From: Helicobacter pylori
GTDB taxonomy: Bacteria > Campylobacterota > Campylobacteria > Campylobacterales > Helicobacteraceae
Assembly (NCBI RefSeq): GCF_016748675.1
Contig: NZ_CP051534.1
Location: 186,001 to 250,000 of the forward strand
Direction: 5' to 3'
Length of the DNA: 64,000 nt
The notes under the pieces are model-generated. The model made no database searches and was not told the DNA's origin. It worked only from the letters and a program-made list of their open reading frames with translations. Made by a program: the position numbers and the translations under genes. Shown piece by piece: positions 44,222 to 53,573 of the stretch (positions are counted from its first letter, which is position 1; every line of letters starts with the position of its first letter).

Positions 44222-45568
44222 TTGGCTAAAAAAACTTCTTTATTTGAGTGTCAGCATTGCGGTTTTACAAGCCCTAAGTGGCTAGGCAAGTGCGTTCAAT
44301 GTAACGCATGGGAGAGTTTTATAGAATTGAACCAAACCCAAAAGGAAGTTTTACGCGCGCTTAAAAAACCGCTCCCACAAGCGCAAAAAAGCGTTTCTAT
44401 CGCTGCAATTGAGCATGAAGAAGTCATCAAGTTTTCTTCCACTCAAAGCGAATTGGATATTGTTTTAGGCGGGGGGATCGCTAAAGGGGGGTTGTATTTA
44501 GTGGGGGGGAGTCCTGGAGTGGGGAAATCCACTCTGCTTTTAAAAGTGGCTTCTGGGTTAGCCAAAAACCAGCAAAAGGTTTTGTATGTGAGCGGGGAAG
44601 AGAGCTTGAGCCAGATTAAAATGCGCGCCATTAGGTTGGATTGTATAGAAAAAGAATTGTATCTGCTCAATGAAATCAATTGGCCTGTGATTAAGGCGAA
44701 TATAGAAAGCGAAAATTATTTTGCGTGCGTGATTGATTCTATCCAAACGCTTTATTCGCCAGAGATTTCTTCAGCACCCGGCTCCATTTCGCAAGTGCGA
44801 GAGATCACTTTTGAGCTCATGCGTTTGGCCAAAACAAGAGATATCGCTATTTTTATCATCGGTCATATCACTAAAGAAGGGAGCATCGCAGGGCCTAGAG
44901 TGCTAGAGCATATGGTGGATAGCGTGCTGTATTTTGAAGGCGATCCTAGTAGGGAATTAAGGATTTTAAGGAGTTTTAAAAACCGCTTTGGCCCTACGAG
45001 TGAGATCGGCTTGTTTGAAATGAAAGAGCAGGGTTTGGTGAGCGCTAAAGAAGCTTCAAGCTTGTTTTTTTCTAAAGAAGAGCCTATGGAGGGGAGCGCG
45101 ATTACTATTACTTTAGAAGGCTCAAGGGCGTTGATTTTAGAGATTCAGGCGTTGGTGAGCGAGTGCAGTTTTGGAGCGCCCAAACGATTAGCGAACGGGT
45201 TTGACACCAACCGCCTTAACATGCTCATCGCTTTATTAGAAAAAAAGCTAGAAATCCCTTTAAACCGCCATGATGTGTTTATTAATGTGAGCGGGGGTAT
45301 TAAGATTAGCGAGCCGGCTTGCGATTTAGCCGTCATTGCCAGTATCCTTTCAAGCTTTAAAAACAGAAAAATTGACAATAAAACGGCGTTTTTGGGCGAA
45401 GTGAGTTTGAATGGCAGGATTTTAGAAGCCCCTAATTTGAACGCCAGATTGAAAGAAATGGAAAATTACGGCTTTTTAAAAGCCATTTTGCCTAAAAAAC
45501 CCAGTCAAAAAACCTCTATCAAATGCTATGAAGCCAATGCGGTAGGCAAGATTGTTGAATGGATGTGA
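44222..45568 (+). CDS. radA: DNA repair protein RadA (Sms)
   Basis: RecA-like helicase that promotes branch migration in recombination, relevant to natural transformation. The 448 residues have an N-terminal zinc finger (CQHCGF ... CVQCNAW), Walker A GGSPGVGKSTLL, the RadA-specific KNRFGPT motif and a C-terminal Lon-like domain. TTG 44222 gives the family-like start (MAKKTSLFEC). A GTG at 44198 would add eight residues and is less likely. Confidence 0.95.
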   Translation: MAKKTSLFECQHCGFTSPKWLGKCVQCNAWESFIELNQTQKEVLRALKKPLPQAQKSVSIAAIEHEEVIKFSSTQSELDIVLGGGIAKGGLYLVGGSPGVGKSTLLLKVASGLAKNQQKVLYVSGEESLSQIKMRAIRLDCIEKELYLLNEINWPVIKANIESENYFACVIDSIQTLYSPEISSAPGSISQVREITFELMRLAKTRDIAIFIIGHITKEGSIAGPRVLEHMVDSVLYFEGDPSRELRILRSFKNRFGPTSEIGLFEMKEQGLVSAKEASSLFFSKEEPMEGSAITITLEGSRALILEIQALVSECSFGAPKRLANGFDTNRLNMLIALLEKKLEIPLNRHDVFINVSGGIKISEPACDLAVIASILSSFKNRKIDNKTAFLGEVSLNGRILEAPNLNARLKEMENYGFLKAILPKKPSQKTSIKCYEANAVGKIVEWM

Positions 45569-45648
45569 TTTTAACTTTTGTTACCTAATAGAACAGAGTC
45601 TTATTAAAATTTAAACTCAATTTAAAGAACAACTACCATTTTTTTAGT

Positions 45649-45654
45649 TATAAT
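45649..45654 (+). promoter_or_regulatory. -10 element for msrAB
   Basis: TATAAT in TTAGTTATAATGG, 37 bases before the msrAB ATG. Confidence 0.6.
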
Positions 45655-45690
45655 GGCGAACACCATTAAAATTAAAACAAAGGTTATTCA

Positions 45691-46770
45691 ATGAAGGTAT
45701 TATCTTATTTGAAAAATTTTTATCTTTTTTTAGCGATAGGAGCAATTATGCAAGCGAATGAAAGCATGGGATCTAAACTTCCCAAAACCGATGAAAGAGT
45801 GATTTACTTGGCTGGGGGGTGCTTTTGGGGGTTAGAGGCGTATATGGAGAGGATTTATGGCGTTATAGACGCGAGCTCTGGTTACGCTAACGGCAAGACT
45901 TCAAGCACGAATTATGAAAAATTGCATGAGAGCGATCATGCTGAAAGCGTGAAGGTGGTTTATGATCCTAAAAAGATCAGTTTGGACAAGTTGTTGCGTT
46001 ACTATTTTAAGGTGGTTGATCCGGTGAGCGTGAACAAGCAGGGTAATGATGTGGGCAGGCAGTATCGCACAGGGATTTATTATACCAATAGCGCGGATAA
46101 AGAAGTGATAGAACACGCCTTAAAAGCGTTACAGAAAGAAGTGAAAGGCAAAATCGCTATTGAAGTAGAGCCGTTAAAAAATTATGTGAGGGCTGAAGAA
46201 TACCACCAGGATTATTTGAAAAAACACCCTGGTGGTTATTGTCATATTGATTTGAAAAAGGCGGATGAAGTGATTGTAGATAGCGATAAATACACCAAAC
46301 CAAGCGATGAAGTTTTAAAGAAAAAACTCACCAAACTCCAGTATGAGGTGACTCAAAACAAACACACTGAGAAACCTTTTGAAAATGAGTATTACAACAA
46401 AGAAGAAGAGGGCATTTATGTGGATATTACCACAGGCGAGCCGTTATTTTCTTCAGCGGATAAATACGACTCCGGTTGCGGGTGGCCAAGCTTTTCTAAG
46501 CCCATCAATAAAGATGTGGTGAAATACGAAGACGATGAGAGCCTTAACAGGAAACGCATTGAAGTGTTGAGTCGCATTGGTAAGGCGCATTTAGGGCATG
46601 TGTTTAACGATGGGCCTAAAGAATTAGGGGGCTTAAGGTATTGTATCAATAGCGCGGCTTTAAGGTTTATCCCCTTAAAAGACATGGAAAAAGAGGGCTA
46701 TGGCGAGTTTATCCCTTATATCAAAAAGGGTGAATTGAAAAAATACATCCAAGATAAAAAAACGCATTAA
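45691..46770 (+). CDS. msrAB: Bifunctional methionine sulfoxide reductase MsrA/MsrB
   Basis: Repairs both epimers of methionine sulfoxide. The 359 residues begin with a hydrophobic leader (about 1-22, a signal peptide or anchor, arguing for export). The MsrA domain has GGCFWG with catalytic C44. The MsrB domain carries [16 protein letters not shown] and [11 protein letters not shown] with catalytic C318. The A-B fusion order matches the H. pylori and Neisseria-type enzymes important for oxidative stress survival. Ends directly at a set of G/C hairpins. Confidence 0.95.
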   Translation: MKVLSYLKNFYLFLAIGAIMQANESMGSKLPKTDERVIYLAGGCFWGLEAYMERIYGVIDASSGYANGKTSSTNYEKLHESDHAESVKVVYDPKKISLDKLLRYYFKVVDPVSVNKQGNDVGRQYRTGIYYTNSADKEVIEHALKALQKEVKGKIAIEVEPLKNYVRAEEYHQDYLKKHPGGYCHIDLKKADEVIVDSDKYTKPSDEVLKKKLTKLQYEVTQNKHTEKPFENEYYNKEEEGIYVDITTGEPLFSSADKYDSGCGWPSFSKPINKDVVKYEDDESLNRKRIEVLSRIGKAHLGHVFNDGPKELGGLRYCINSAALRFIPLKDMEKEGYGEFIPYIKKGELKKYIQDKKTH

Positions 46771-46845
46771 GGGGGTATGACTAAGCCCCCTAATGGGGGG
46801 TTAAAATGAGAGGTTTAAGCGTTTGGGTTGTCTTAAACGCTAAAA
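46771..46845 (+). terminator. Alternative G5/C5/G6 hairpins after msrAB
   Basis: GGGGG (46771-46775) could pair with CCCCC (46786-46790), which could instead pair with GGGGGG (46795-46800; TAAT loop). The second is the likely terminator, followed by TTAAAAT. A third hairpin, AGCGTTT (46818-46824) with AAACGCT (46835-46841), follows. Confidence 0.6.
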
Positions 46846-47145
46846 ACCGCCCTAAATAATTCATTTTTTAATTACCTTTACCTTGAAAATATTCTTTTTT
46901 AAGTTTTATGTTTTTGTTCTCATCAAATAAAGATAACTAAAACTTTTTACTTTTTTAAAAATAGGGTTTTTAATTTTATTTTTTGTTTCAAACTCATTTT
47001 TTAAGGGGGTAGGGGGTTATCCCATTACAACCTCCAAACTAAACCCCCCTAACCCTAAAGAAGCGCTTTTTAAGAGATTATCGCTTGTTAAAAATCAAGC
47101 TCTTTGCTATTTCATCTTTAAAAATGCCCTTGAGCGTTTTTAGAT
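46846..47145. other. Intergenic region between msrAB and the TSUP gene
   Basis: A/T-rich sequence with repeat copy C (46988-47100). No credible coding frame seen; the older label for a small hypothetical gene here is not supported. Confidence 0.5.
46988..47100 (-). repeat. Dispersed intergenic hairpin repeat, copy C
   Basis: Minus-strand copy: proximal hairpin GCTTG-ATTTTTAA-CAAGC (47083-47100), then GATAATCTCTTAAAAAGCGC, then arms TTAGGGTTAGGGGGGTTTA and TAACCCCCTACCCCCTTA. Lies between convergent msrAB and the TSUP gene. Confidence 0.7.
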
Positions 47146-47979
47146 TTAACCCATAATGAGCTTGTGTAAAGTCGCTAAAATGCTTAAGGCATAAATGAGG
47201 AGCAAGAGGATTTTATGCACCTTTTCATTAGCCAAAGCAATGAGCTTAATGCCAATGCCCACCCCTAAAAACGCTCCAATACCGGTAATCACCCCGGCTT
47301 GAACGCTTATATTATCAAGAACCTTCCCATTATAAAGAGAGATGACCCCAGACAAAGAAGCGAACACCACAAAAAATAGCCCCAAAGGCACGATTTTTTT
47401 AGAATCGTATTTCAAAAAATAGCCCAAAAACGGCACCATTAAAATCCCCCCGCCCATGCCTAGCGGGATAGAAAAGATGCCGGTAACAAAACCGGCGAGC
47501 ATCAAAACCCCATGCGTTCTATCCATAGACACAAAGGGGATTGCGCGCTTTTTTTCGGGCGTTTTGTTATTCGCATGCAAATCAAAATGCATTTCTTCAA
47601 AATGCTCTGGCTTTTTGTTGCTAGAAAATGCGTATTTGATAAAGGTGTAGCACACCACCACCACAAACACCGCCATTAAAATCTTATCGTCAATGATTTT
47701 TAGAATAAAGCTCCCTAAAATCGCCCCCATTAGCCCCCCAAACGCGGCAAATGAGCCTTCTTTCAAATCCAATAAGCCCTTTTTGTAATTGATGATAGAG
47801 CCGACCACTGAAGAAAAAAGCATTTGCATGAGCGAAATACCCACCGCATGGCTATAGCTAAAATGCGCAAAAATCGCGCTAGGGACGACAATTTCCCCCC
47901 CACCAATACCAAAAAACCCGGCGGTAATGCCGGTGAATAGCCCCACAAGAGCCAAAATAAACGCTGTTGATTCTTCCAT
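47146..47979 (-). CDS. TSUP (TauE/SafE) family membrane transporter
   Basis: A 277-residue protein with about eight hydrophobic segments in two halves. Each half opens with the family's glycine-rich motif: FTGITAGFFGIGGGEIVVP near residue 20 and GIFSIPLGMGGGILMVP near 170. The TauE/SafE family exports or imports sulfur-containing anions such as sulfite or sulfoacetate. Substrate here is unknown. A SulP-type transporter lies 2.5 kb away, but no direct link is visible. Confidence 0.87.
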   Translation of the reverse strand: MEESTAFILALVGLFTGITAGFFGIGGGEIVVPSAIFAHFSYSHAVGISLMQMLFSSVVGSIINYKKGLLDLKEGSFAAFGGLMGAILGSFILKIIDDKILMAVFVVVVCYTFIKYAFSSNKKPEHFEEMHFDLHANNKTPEKKRAIPFVSMDRTHGVLMLAGFVTGIFSIPLGMGGGILMVPFLGYFLKYDSKKIVPLGLFFVVFASLSGVISLYNGKVLDNISVQAGVITGIGAFLGVGIGIKLIALANEKVHKILLLLIYALSILATLHKLIMG

Positions 47980-48084
47980 GAAAAACTCCCTAAATTCTAA
48001 ATTATTACTTTATCAAAAAAGAGTGATAATCTTTAAAAAATTTTCTTTAATGATTGCAAAAATAGGGTTTTGATTAGTTTTATA

Positions 48085-48160
48085 GCTTGAGAGCGATTAC
48101 AAGAAATAAGCTCTCTTTATAAAGCACTTAATTTTAAAAATGCCTTCAAGCGTTTTCAAC
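48085..48160. repeat. Decayed partial copy of the hairpin repeat family
   Basis: TTACAAGAAAT matches copy B, and TTAAAAATGCC-TT-AAGCGTTTT matches the sequence outside copy C (47110-47137). The G/C-rich arms are missing except for AAGCCCCC at its end. A weak case. Confidence 0.35.
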
Positions 48161-48184
48161 AAGCCCCCTTTTTTAAAGAGAGGT

Positions 48185-50275
48185 TTAATAAGCAAACACA
48201 TAATTGAGATACACGCTATAGAGCCTTCTGTATTTGAGTTCAGCGCCCATGAAAGAATAATAGTTGGTGTTGATCGTAGGGATTTTAAAACCTAGTTCAA
48301 TGCCATGCTGAGCGGCATGATCGCTGTCTTTTTTCTTGGGCCTAGCGAGGTTCATTCTCAAGCCCAAATCAAACAAAAATTGGAAATTAGAAGTGCTGAC
48401 ATTAGCGTTATAAATGCCATTCATCATGGTCAAATTCACTTGTTGGGAATTAAGCCACGAAGTCCCAGCTAACGCAAAGCCACCAAAAAGTCCCACAGAA
48501 AGCTTGTTGTTCTTGCCTAAAAAGTTGGTGTTTTTATCGTTAATGAAGTTATAAAGCGCATCCATTCCCACCCCATAAGTCCACACATCAGAAGCCGAGT
48601 TAAAAAAATTAGATTTGATATAAGCATGGTTGTAATCAAAAAAGCCATAATACCTTAACCCCCAATTCCTTTTTTTGCCAAAGAATTGTTTGTAACCCAC
48701 TTGCACGCCGATCCCATTCATCGCCCCGTTATTGTTTTGGTAGTCAATCACGCCGATGCGCCTAAAGGGGTTCTTGCCTAATTCTTGCGTGATGGTTTGG
48801 AGCTGGTTGTATTTGTCTGCATTTAAAGAATAAGTGAGCAAACCTTCTGGGGAATTAGGATTTTGAGTGGCATGCGTCATGTTTTGAAGAGATTTGGCGT
48901 TAGGCAAGTGAGAGATACCGCTATTGATCGCTGTAGAGTCTTTATTCAGGGTGTTAAGGGCTTCTTTAAAATTCAAAATGGTTTGAGACAAAGCCCTATC
49001 CTGATTGACCTGGTTGCCATAATAAGCGGTGTGTTGCTCCAAAGAGTTTAAAGTCTCTTTCACAAACGCGCAACCTGAACCCCAAGTGTTATTAGTGATC
49101 ACGCCAGCCGATCCTGCTTTACATTCTTCCAAATCCCCTTGGATAGGCCCTTGAATGCTGTGGAAATTGTCCGCTACTTGCTTAGCTAAATTTAAAATCT
49201 CTGCTTGAGCGTTGGCTCTATTGAGCATTTCTTGAGCGAACTGCTTATTTTTAGAAGTGTAGGGGTTGAAATTGTTTGGTTGCGTGATTTGGGTGTTTTC
49301 ATTAGCGTTGAGCTGTTTGGTTTTTTCTAAAACGGCTTGAGCGTTTTTAATCATCTCGTTAATAGCGTTAAAAGAAGGGCCAAAAATATCCACTACATTC
49401 CCAGGCGTAGAACTCAACCCCCACGCTTTACCGCCATTGCTCGTTTGCACATGGGGGTTTTGAGTCATAAGGACTTGCATGATAGTAGCGGCTTGTTGCA
49501 AAAGGTATTCAGCGTTATTGTTGTATGTCAATTGTATTGTAGGCGAGAATGATGATCCGCCTGAATAATAGGTTGGAACCTCTTTCCCATTTTCATCATA
49601 ATAGTGCTGTATGATATTGTTTTGTGTGGTGGTCTTATAGTTGGTTTGTTGTATGTTAACTACCCCTGTTTTGGTGGTGTCATTCAAGGCAGGCATCCCG
49701 CCCCCTTGATTTTGGTTTAAAGCGGTTTGGATGATCTGATAAGCTTGGTTGAGTTTTTGGTATTCATCAATGGATAGGATGCCATTGGGACCTGTCCCAT
49801 ACGCTTGATTGCAAGTGGTGGTTGTCCCATTAAGGGCTGGTGTGTTACCAAACGATTGGTAGCTTTGATTGTTGGTAGGGCCAGGGCCACAGCCAATAAA
49901 AAGGGCTATGACTTGCCACATGCCTACGGCGGCATTGAGCGCTAAAGCCACAGCTTGATAAGCCGGGGAAGTGGTGGTAGCGCTAGTGAGGTTAATCGCG
50001 CTTGAGCTTAGATTATCAATCGCACCGGTAATCGCACTCGGCGTGCTGGCTAGATTGACTAAGGAATTTAAGTAATTGTATTGGTTTAAAAGGTTGCTCA
50101 AATTATCGTATCTGTCTGCAAGATTTTGCAATGCTCCAGTGTTTTTCACTTTTTGGACCGCTTCGCCGATCTGATAGCCCACGCTCATGTAAAATCCGTC
50201 GTCTTCAGCGTTTAAGAGCGGTGCAGTAAGAGCGAGAGAGAGGGTTAAAAGGGTTTTTTTCACTTTCTTTTTCAT
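48185..50275 (-). CDS. hopM: Outer membrane protein HopM (Hop family)
   Basis: A 696-residue Hop porin/adhesin-type protein. The signal peptide (about 1-23, ending LLNA) is followed by the Hop start EDDGFYMSVGYQIGEA. A long Asn/Gln/Ser/Thr-rich surface region contains one Cys pair per loop, and the C-terminal 200 residues form a conserved barrel (GMNGIGVQVGYKQFFG type). It ends in YLNYVFAY, the aromatic barrel signal. I recall that HP0227 has a near-identical paralogue (hopN, HP1342) elsewhere. Regulation: T13 tract upstream of a TATAGT box. Confidence 0.9.
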   Translation of the reverse strand: MKKKVKKTLLTLSLALTAPLLNAEDDGFYMSVGYQIGEAVQKVKNTGALQNLADRYDNLSNLLNQYNYLNSLVNLASTPSAITGAIDNLSSSAINLTSATTTSPAYQAVALALNAAVGMWQVIALFIGCGPGPTNNQSYQSFGNTPALNGTTTTCNQAYGTGPNGILSIDEYQKLNQAYQIIQTALNQNQGGGMPALNDTTKTGVVNIQQTNYKTTTQNNIIQHYYDENGKEVPTYYSGGSSFSPTIQLTYNNNAEYLLQQAATIMQVLMTQNPHVQTSNGGKAWGLSSTPGNVVDIFGPSFNAINEMIKNAQAVLEKTKQLNANENTQITQPNNFNPYTSKNKQFAQEMLNRANAQAEILNLAKQVADNFHSIQGPIQGDLEECKAGSAGVITNNTWGSGCAFVKETLNSLEQHTAYYGNQVNQDRALSQTILNFKEALNTLNKDSTAINSGISHLPNAKSLQNMTHATQNPNSPEGLLTYSLNADKYNQLQTITQELGKNPFRRIGVIDYQNNNGAMNGIGVQVGYKQFFGKKRNWGLRYYGFFDYNHAYIKSNFFNSASDVWTYGVGMDALYNFINDKNTNFLGKNNKLSVGLFGGFALAGTSWLNSQQVNLTMMNGIYNANVSTSNFQFLFDLGLRMNLARPKKKDSDHAAQHGIELGFKIPTINTNYYSFMGAELKYRRLYSVYLNYVFAY

Positions 50276-50351
50276 GTTTACCTTCCTTTTCTTTTCCTTT
50301 TGTTGGTTTCACATTCCCATGATAGTCATGTTTATGAGATTTCGCCATTTT

Positions 50352-50404
50352 ACTATAAAATGCTTATTCTTAACTTAAAATTTATATTTTGAAAAAAAAA
50401 AAAA
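50352..50404 (-). promoter_or_regulatory. hopM promoter with upstream T13 tract
   Basis: On the minus strand a TATAGT -10 box (50352-50357) lies 77 bases before the ATG. A run of 13 Ts (50392-50404; A13 on the plus strand) begins 34 bases upstream of it, the same geometry as the hofA T16 tract. Confidence 0.5.
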
Positions 50405-50529
50405 CAATTTAAAGTATTTTTTACAATAAAATATCATATAGCTTGATTTAAAAAAAGAATTTTATCCGGTTTGAAATTGGTTTTTAAATCTTTGGTTACA
50501 ATCAAGCCATTCTAATGAGAAAGAAAGGC

Positions 50530-51687
50530 ATGTTTGAAAAGATACAAAAAGAATGGTTGAGCAACATTCAAAAAGATTTGTTGTCTGGTTTTGTGGTGGG
50601 GCTTTCTGTGATCCCAGAGACGGCCGGTTTTGCGATCATGGTGGGTTTAGATGTGGGCGTGGCGTTTTATACGACCTTTTACATGGCTTTTGTGTTGTCT
50701 TTTTTTGGGGCTAGAAAGGCGATGATTAGCGCAGCGGCCGGCTCAGTGGCGCTCATTTTAGTGGGCGTGGTTAAAAACTATGGGCTTGAATACGCGGGCG
50801 TGGCGACTCTTATGGCAGGAATATTGCAAATTCTTTTAGGCTATTTGAAAATAGGGAATCTTTTGAGGTTTATCCCCCAATCGGTGATGTATGGCTTTGT
50901 GAACGCGCTAGGCATTTTGCTGTTAATGGAGCAATTCAAATTCCTTCAAAACCAAAATTTGGGGGTGTTTATCTTACTCGCTATTGGGATACTCATCATT
51001 TACCTCTTCCCCTTAATCACTAAAAAAATCCCCTCTAATCTGATTTGTATCCTTGCAGTGAGCGCGATCGCTTTAATTTTTGACACGCATGCGCCGAATT
51101 TGGGGAGCATTGAGCAAGGGGTTTCAGGCTTTCATTTCATCATTATCCCCAAAAATTTGGATTTTAAAATCGTTATAGAATTGTTGCCTTACGCTCTTTC
51201 TTTAGCGCTAGTGGGCACGATAGAAAGCTTGCTAACGGCTAAAACTTTAGATGTTATTTTAAAAGATGGCGTGAGCGATAAAAATAAAGAAACTAAAGCG
51301 CAAGGCTTGGGGAATATCGTCTCAGGGCTTTTGGGGGGAATGACAGGGTGCGCTTTAGTGGGGCAGTCTATCATTAACGCAAAATCCGGGGCTAAAACAA
51401 GGCTTTCTACTTTTTTTGCCGGCTTTTCTTTAATGGTGTTAATATTAGTGTTTAATGAATACGTGGTTAAGATCCCCATTGTGGCGGTTGTGGCGGTGAT
51501 GGTGATGATTTCTTTCACCACTTTTAATTTCCAATCCATTATTAACATTAAAAAAATCAAGCTCTATGACACGCTCAACATGCTCTTAGTCGTGGCGGTG
51601 GTTTTATACACGCATAATTTAGCGATAGGGGTTGTGGTGGGGGTGTTAGTCAATGCGTTATGGATCAAATCAAAAGGGATTGCGTGA
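50530..51687 (+). CDS. SulP family anion transporter lacking a STAS domain
   Basis: A 385-residue inner membrane protein with about ten hydrophobic segments. Family landmarks: SGFVVGLSVIPETAGFAIM near the start, and NIVSGLLGGMTGCALVGQS, the SulP GGMxGCA region. The C-terminal cytoplasmic STAS domain of typical SulP proteins is absent, and the protein ends right after the last helix. Sulfate, bicarbonate or dicarboxylates are possible cargos; not decidable here. ATG 50530 (AAAGG before it) is preferred over 50515, which has almost no leader after the TACAAT at 50496. Confidence 0.85.
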   Translation: MFEKIQKEWLSNIQKDLLSGFVVGLSVIPETAGFAIMVGLDVGVAFYTTFYMAFVLSFFGARKAMISAAAGSVALILVGVVKNYGLEYAGVATLMAGILQILLGYLKIGNLLRFIPQSVMYGFVNALGILLLMEQFKFLQNQNLGVFILLAIGILIIYLFPLITKKIPSNLICILAVSAIALIFDTHAPNLGSIEQGVSGFHFIIIPKNLDFKIVIELLPYALSLALVGTIESLLTAKTLDVILKDGVSDKNKETKAQGLGNIVSGLLGGMTGCALVGQSIINAKSGAKTRLSTFFAGFSLMVLILVFNEYVVKIPIVAVVAVMVMISFTTFNFQSIINIKKIKLYDTLNMLLVVAVVLYTHNLAIGVVVGVLVNALWIKSKGIA

Positions 51688-51719
51688 ATTTTTGCTATAA
51701 AAAAGATGAGTTAAAAGTA

Positions 51720-51794
51720 TGGCTCCAGATGTAGGATTCGAACCTACGACCAAGCGGTTAACAGCCGCCTACTCTACCGCTGAGCTAATCTGGA
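51720..51794 (-). tRNA. tRNA-Asn (GTT)
   Basis: Complete cloverleaf of 75 bases. The acceptor TCCAGAT pairs with ATCTGGA, followed by G and an encoded CCA. The anticodon stem GGCGG/CCGCT encloses CTGTTAA, giving anticodon GTT. The T arm is CGTAGGTTCGAATCCTACA with the GTTCGA loop. Confidence 0.97.
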
Positions 51795-51923
51795 ATTTCG
51801 CTCAAAAATGAAAATAAATTTTAGTGTGTTTTTTGTAAAAAGTCAAGTAAAATGATGCCATTATTCGCTTGAGAGCCAAAAAGTTGGCTTTGTCCTCATT
51901 AGTCAATGAGAACCGATTCCATA

Positions 51924-53375
51924 TCAATAAGCCAAAACATAATTGAGATACAAGCTATAAAGCCTGCGGTAGGCTAATTTAGCGCCCATGAAAGAATAGT
52001 AATTGGTGTTGATCGTGGGGATTTTCACGCCTAATTCAATGCCATGATGGATCCCTTGAAGCCTTAAGCCGGTGTTGAATAAGAATTGGAAATTGGTGTT
52101 GTTGATCTTAGCGCTGTAGGCGCTATTGGTGATTTTTAAATTCGCAGATTGGTTATTAAGCCATGTCGTTCCCGCTAGAGCGATGCCTCCAAAAATGCCA
52201 AAAGAGACTTTGCGGTTTCGATCGGATCCGCCATTGATGAAATTCAATAAAAGATCACTGCCCGCGCCATAGGTGAAAACATTGGAAGCGGAGTTAAAAA
52301 AGTTGGATTTGATATACGCGTAGTTGTAATCAAAAAAGCCATAATACCGGATCCCAAAAAATTTATTTTTCCCAAAGAATTGCTTATAGCCTAGCTGCAC
52401 GCCCACGCCATTCATCGCCCCGTTATTGCTTTGAGAGTTGATTAATCCCACGCTTCTAAAGGGGTTATGGCCAAACTCTTTGGTGGTGGTTTGGAATTGA
52501 GAATATTGGGTTTCGTTGAGGGAATAACTATAGCTAGACCGGCTCACCAAACTTTGAAACCCTTTAGAATCGGGCGTTTTTTGAAGGGTGTTATAGATAG
52601 TTGCTAAATTGTCCCCTTTGAGGTAAGAGATGGTGTCATTGATAACGCTTGAGACTTGATTGAGGTTTTTATTGAAATCAGCGTTGTTAAACGCGCTTTG
52701 TTGGTTTGGATCTTCTGGGGCAGTTCTTCGGGCATCTGCAGCGGCTTTTTTAGCGCTATCAATCATGCTAGTGATGGCGTTAAAGGTGTTGCCAAAAATA
52801 GCGCATGCGTTCCCGCTTGCATTAATGCCCCATGGTTTGCCATTGCCTCCGTCTATTCCTGGGCATTGGCTTTGAAGAGTATTAATAATGGTGCTAGCTT
52901 GAGTTAAAAGATGTTCGTAGTCGTTTCCAATCGTGAGATCATTGTTTTTATTTTCTAGGGTGTCTTGGAGCAATTGAGAAGTTGCTTTGAGTTTTTCGTA
53001 TTCGCTAGTAGATAGCGAGTTATTGGCTAAATTAGAGGCGATCACTTGCCACATGCCCACCGCAGAGCTGAGCGCTGAGGATACGGCTTGATTGGCGGTA
53101 TTGGGGGTCGTTTTCAATCTGCTGGCGCTCTCTTTTAGATTGTCAATCGCTTGAGCGGTGCTTGAATTAGTGTTAGAGGCCGTTTGTTTGAGTTCGTTAT
53201 AGCGGGTTAAAAGGTTGTTTAAGTTTTCGTAAGCGTTGGAGACTTTTTGGATTTCGCCGGTGTTTTTCACCATTTGAGCGGCTTCACCGATTTGATAGCC
53301 CACGCTCATATAAGCACCGTCATCTTCAGCAAAGAGCGATGACGCCATGAGAGAAAGTAAAATCGTTTTTTTCAT
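51924..53375 (-). CDS. hopA: Outer membrane protein HopA (Hop family)
   Basis: A 483-residue Hop protein. Signal peptide about 1-16 (ending SLFA), the shared start EDDGAYMSVGYQIGEAAQM, a helical variable domain, and a C-terminal barrel closely resembling that of hopM. The last 39 residues (GIELGVKIPTINTNYYSFMG... to YLNYVLAY) differ from HopM at only a few positions. Hop proteins include porins; HopA was described as one. No T tract is evident upstream. Confidence 0.9.
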   Translation of the reverse strand: MKKTILLSLMASSLFAEDDGAYMSVGYQIGEAAQMVKNTGEIQKVSNAYENLNNLLTRYNELKQTASNTNSSTAQAIDNLKESASRLKTTPNTANQAVSSALSSAVGMWQVIASNLANNSLSTSEYEKLKATSQLLQDTLENKNNDLTIGNDYEHLLTQASTIINTLQSQCPGIDGGNGKPWGINASGNACAIFGNTFNAITSMIDSAKKAAADARRTAPEDPNQQSAFNNADFNKNLNQVSSVINDTISYLKGDNLATIYNTLQKTPDSKGFQSLVSRSSYSYSLNETQYSQFQTTTKEFGHNPFRSVGLINSQSNNGAMNGVGVQLGYKQFFGKNKFFGIRYYGFFDYNYAYIKSNFFNSASNVFTYGAGSDLLLNFINGGSDRNRKVSFGIFGGIALAGTTWLNNQSANLKITNSAYSAKINNTNFQFLFNTGLRLQGIHHGIELGVKIPTINTNYYSFMGAKLAYRRLYSLYLNYVLAY

Positions 53376-53573
53376 AAAATGTTCCTTAAGTAATGTTTTA
53401 TTTGTAAAATCGTATCAAATTGAAACTTTATTTACAATTTACAATGCGTTTAAATTGTGCCATAAATTTATTGAATTTTTAATAAAATTGAGCAAAAATT
53501 AAGAAATTTTGCTTTGTTTTGGATTTAAAAAAAGATTTTTAATGGTGAAAAATGTTTTGAGTATTTTTAAAAT

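Noticed and set aside
51720..51794. Genomic island integrated at tRNA-Asn
   Set aside because: No integrase and no duplicated tRNA 3' end is seen near the gene; neighbours are core hop and sulP genes.
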